In this document: piece by piece, positions 61,801 to 64,000 of the stretch | How positions within the stretch are numbered: position 1 is the first letter of the stretch | How the letters are laid out: every line of letters starts with the position of its first letter | From: Clostridiales bacterium | GTDB lineage: Bacteria > Bacillota > Clostridia > Lachnospirales > Lachnospiraceae | Direction of reading: 5' to 3' | Assembly: GCA_019424245.1 (NCBI GenBank) | Contig: JAHYZV010000001.1 | Coordinates: 1 to 64,000 of the forward strand | Length of the DNA: 64,000 nucleotides | The notes under the pieces: generated by a model | The model's database searches: none | The model's input: the letters and a program-made list of their open reading frames with translations, nothing else | What the model was told of the DNA's origin: nothing | Program-made: the position numbers and the translations under genes

Positions 61801-62076
61801 TTTTTAGATACCTCCAAAATATTTTATTGCTACAATAGTTTACCATAATAATCCGATTAATTCCATCATTTTACCCAAACTTTTATATGTTTTATAAGAA
61901 ATATGATAAATTGCAACAGCAGCCGACAATAATAGAGGAAAATATTGTATGCAGGCATATTGAAAAAAGTGCTTATAAGATGTAATATTAATAAATAAAG
62001 GTTTCGATATAATATAATAATTATTATTTACTTTTAATATAAGCACAGATATACTTATGCAAAGTGAGGGTTATAT
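61801..62076. other. divergent intergenic region kdgK / surface gene
   Basis: The 276 bases hold the kdgK ribosome-binding site (CCTCC on the plus strand) and AT-rich DNA. I see no cre-like box and no convincing promoter pair, so control of kdgK differs from that of uxaBA or acts elsewhere. Confidence 0.5.
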
Positions 62077-64000
62077 ATGAAGAATGTTAAAAAAATCAGA
62101 CAGCTTACAATGCGTCTTAAAATGCAATGGAAGATTCTTATAGGTGTGCTTGTTGCTGGTGTGGCATGCGGTGGAGTACTTATATTTGCTAACGCTGACT
62201 CAAGTGTTTCGCTTTCTCTGACACCGGCACAGTCAAGTGTAATACAGGGATCTACATCTACAGTTATTCATGCCAATCTTTCAGGTACGGATGATGAATT
62301 TTATGACGCGAGCAATCCTTCGAACAATGGTATTGCAAGTCCTGTAAGACTTGAATGGACAATATCGGATGAAGATTATGATGTTGTAAAGTTTGTTAAT
62401 CCAAGTTCAGGCGGAGATGCTTATCTGCAGACTGTATCAGGAACAACTAATCCTACAGTATATGGTAACAGGGCAGGAGCAGCTACAATAACAGCAGCAT
62501 ATCATTCTAAGAAGTTTTCAGATACAGGAGCTGTTGTATATGATAATGTACTTGCTACATCAACAGCAGCAGTATATGTTCCTATTAATGTTAATGTTGA
62601 AAGGAAAAGAGGTAATACTGTTCTTGAAGAGGCAGATCTTCTGAAAGAAGGAGATTTAATTACCATAACAGCCAATACCTGTGAGAGTAATAAGCTTTTT
62701 ATTGAAACATCTAATGATTCAACAGGTGAGGTTAGTTCAGATGGAATCGTAGAGATGTATTACAGGGATTCTTCTAAAGTAGTACTTAAGGTTATTGGCG
62801 GTGGTTCAACTGTTATTACGGCAAGAACTGCAGACGGAAGCGGAATTAATCCTCTTACATATACATTTACAGTAAGGGCAGAGGTTAAGTTTAAGGAGAG
62901 TATATCTAATTCACAGGGACATTTTATAACACATCTTCCAAGCGATGCATCTAACAGATATATGGTCCTTTCAGATAAGGATTATGAAGCATTTACATAT
63001 GAGGATATTCCTTCTAATGTAGTTAATCCTGTTAAGTCTAACGTGATATATAAGACAGATAATTCAAATGTAGCATCAGTTGCAGTTGGAACAGTATGTG
63101 GAGTACATGCAGGAGTTACAAAGGTGAGTGCAGGACTTACTACTATTGATGTTGGAGGCAATGAATCATGGTTTACAAGAGATGCTGTTAATGTTGTAGT
63201 TCCATTTAAGAAGATGGGAAATGAAGTGAGCAATATGAATGTTGGTGATGAACTTCAGTTGTCAACATCAGCAATTGAATCAGAAGTAACATGGTCAACT
63301 TCTGATAACAAGATACTTCAGGTGGATTCTGCAACCGGTCTTGTTAAGGCAGTTGGTGCGGGTACAGCTACAATATATGCAACAAGAGTACAGGATGAAT
63401 TATACACTGTGTATAATATGCCATATCAGCTGGCATATAAGATTACAGTTATAGATGGTTTTGGACTTAGTACAGTAAGCACAACAGTTAATATTGGAAG
63501 TTCAATAGACATTAAGGCTCTTGTTACTAATCAGCCAAGTAAATCACAGATTACATATACTGTAACTAATCAGGCTAATGAAGCAGGAGTTATTCCTACA
63601 TATGATCTTATAGAGGTAAACCAGTCAGATGATGGTACAGTATTTACAATAACAGGTGTTGCATCGGGTGTGACACATCTTACTGTTTCACAGAATATTA
63701 ATGGAGTTATTAAGTCTGAGACTTGTGTAATATATGTTACCACTCCTGTAGGAGATGTAAGTATTAATCCTTCTTCAATATCAATTGACAGAGGAAGCAC
63801 TGGAACAGTACAGGTGTTATTCAATCCGGCAGGACCTACTAACAGCAATGTTTTATGGTCATCATCAGATACAACAGTAGCTACGGTAACAGGAGACAGT
63901 TACACAGCTACTATTAAGGGATTATCTGGCGGTAATGCAACGATTACAGTAATAACTGAAGACGGACTTAAGGTTGCAACCTGTGATGTCTATGTAAGAG
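62077..64000 (+). CDS. Ig-like (BIG2) surface protein, 3' part outside
   Basis: ATG 62077 follows GTGAGGG and the frame stays open to the window end (641 codons). A basic start and one helix (WKILIGVLVAGVACGGVLIF) lead to several Ig-like repeats of the BIG2 kind: VTWSTSDNKILQVDSATGLV and VLWSSSDTTVATV are the typical signatures, each followed by a GxATI strand. It is probably a long cell-surface or adhesin protein, encoded next to the InlB-repeat locus. The end is not seen. Confidence 0.88.
   Translation, partial: MKNVKKIRQLTMRLKMQWKILIGVLVAGVACGGVLIFANADSSVSLSLTPAQSSVIQGSTSTVIHANLSGTDDEFYDASNPSNNGIASPVRLEWTISDEDYDVVKFVNPSSGGDAYLQTVSGTTNPTVYGNRAGAATITAAYHSKKFSDTGAVVYDNVLATSTAAVYVPINVNVERKRGNTVLEEADLLKEGDLITITANTCESNKLFIETSNDSTGEVSSDGIVEMYYRDSSKVVLKVIGGGSTVITARTADGSGINPLTYTFTVRAEVKFKESISNSQGHFITHLPSDASNRYMVLSDKDYEAFTYEDIPSNVVNPVKSNVIYKTDNSNVASVAVGTVCGVHAGVTKVSAGLTTIDVGGNESWFTRDAVNVVVPFKKMGNEVSNMNVGDELQLSTSAIESEVTWSTSDNKILQVDSATGLVKAVGAGTATIYATRVQDELYTVYNMPYQLAYKITVIDGFGLSTVSTTVNIGSSIDIKALVTNQPSKSQITYTVTNQANEAGVIPTYDLIEVNQSDDGTVFTITGVASGVTHLTVSQNINGVIKSETCVIYVTTPVGDVSINPSSISIDRGSTGTVQVLFNPAGPTNSNVLWSSSDTTVATVTGDSYTATIKGLSGGNATITVITEDGLKVATCDVYVR

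Overview
The window looks like a chromosomal piece of a low-GC, Gram-positive gut Firmicute of the Lachnospiraceae type; the gene set (flagellar and chemotaxis genes, a galacturonate pathway, InlB-repeat surface proteins) would fit a pectin-using species such as Lachnospira (Eubacterium) eligens. That is inference from gene content, not a database match. It starts in the last bases of a 23S rRNA gene and ends inside a large Ig-like surface protein gene.

Region 1 (0.3-17.8 kb) is a signalling and peptide-response island. After a zinc-ribbon membrane protein and a TPM/YgcG-like protein come two overlapping two-component systems: a BceRS-like pair (2898-4618) and a LytTR/GHKL pair of the AgrA/AgrC type (4599-6566). 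Then follows a 2.35-kb tandem duplication with four membrane-anchored paralogues (A1-A4) and two small secreted proteins (B1, B2). Four near-identical promoters, each with a direct-repeat LytTR-type site at the same distance from the -35 box, drive these genes. Behind them lie an ABC-2-type exporter (three permease-like proteins, one ATPase, one anchored protein) and a BceAB-type transporter preceded by a perfect TNACA-N4-TGTAA site, the sequence expected for a BceR-like regulator. The whole looks like a self-regulated secreted-protein and peptide-sensing/resistance module.

Region 2 (17.8-37.9 kb) is mostly housekeeping: cheV, a small Sir2-like protein, hisH-hisF, ung, a COG2426 membrane protein, tRNA-Glu(CTC), the rimP-nusA-ylxR-ylxQ-infB-rbfA-nrnA-truB-ribF operon, rpsO-pnp (with a long foldable pnp leader), a HIT protein, a YebC regulator, and PilZ and YvyF-like flagellar accessory genes. 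IF2 carries a long Asn/Arg/Gly/Asp repeat tract. Two intergenic elements of about 143 bp (18791-18934 and 35511-35652) share one folded architecture although their sequences differ.

Region 3 (38.0-45.0 kb) is accessory DNA: a complete tyrosine recombinase, an AT-rich defence locus (SIR2-NTPase protein of the Avs5/SIR2-STAND kind plus an unknown 230-aa partner), about 800 bp with few genes but clear inverted repeats, an Rpn/PD-(D/E)XK transposase-like gene, four degenerate hairpin repeats and a fragment of a second Rpn-like gene.

Region 4 (45.1-64 kb) holds galacturonate catabolism (uxaC and a LacI regulator divergent from uxaB-uxaA, two perfect cre/LacI-type operators between them; kdgK further on) interleaved with a surface-protein locus: a divergent LytTR regulator with a GHKL kinase broken by two single-base frameshifts, a 2110-aa InlB-repeat protein with two small secreted or anchored companions, and a partial BIG2-like protein. 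Together UxaC, UxaB, UxaA and KdgK take D-galacturonate to 2-keto-3-deoxy-6-phosphogluconate.
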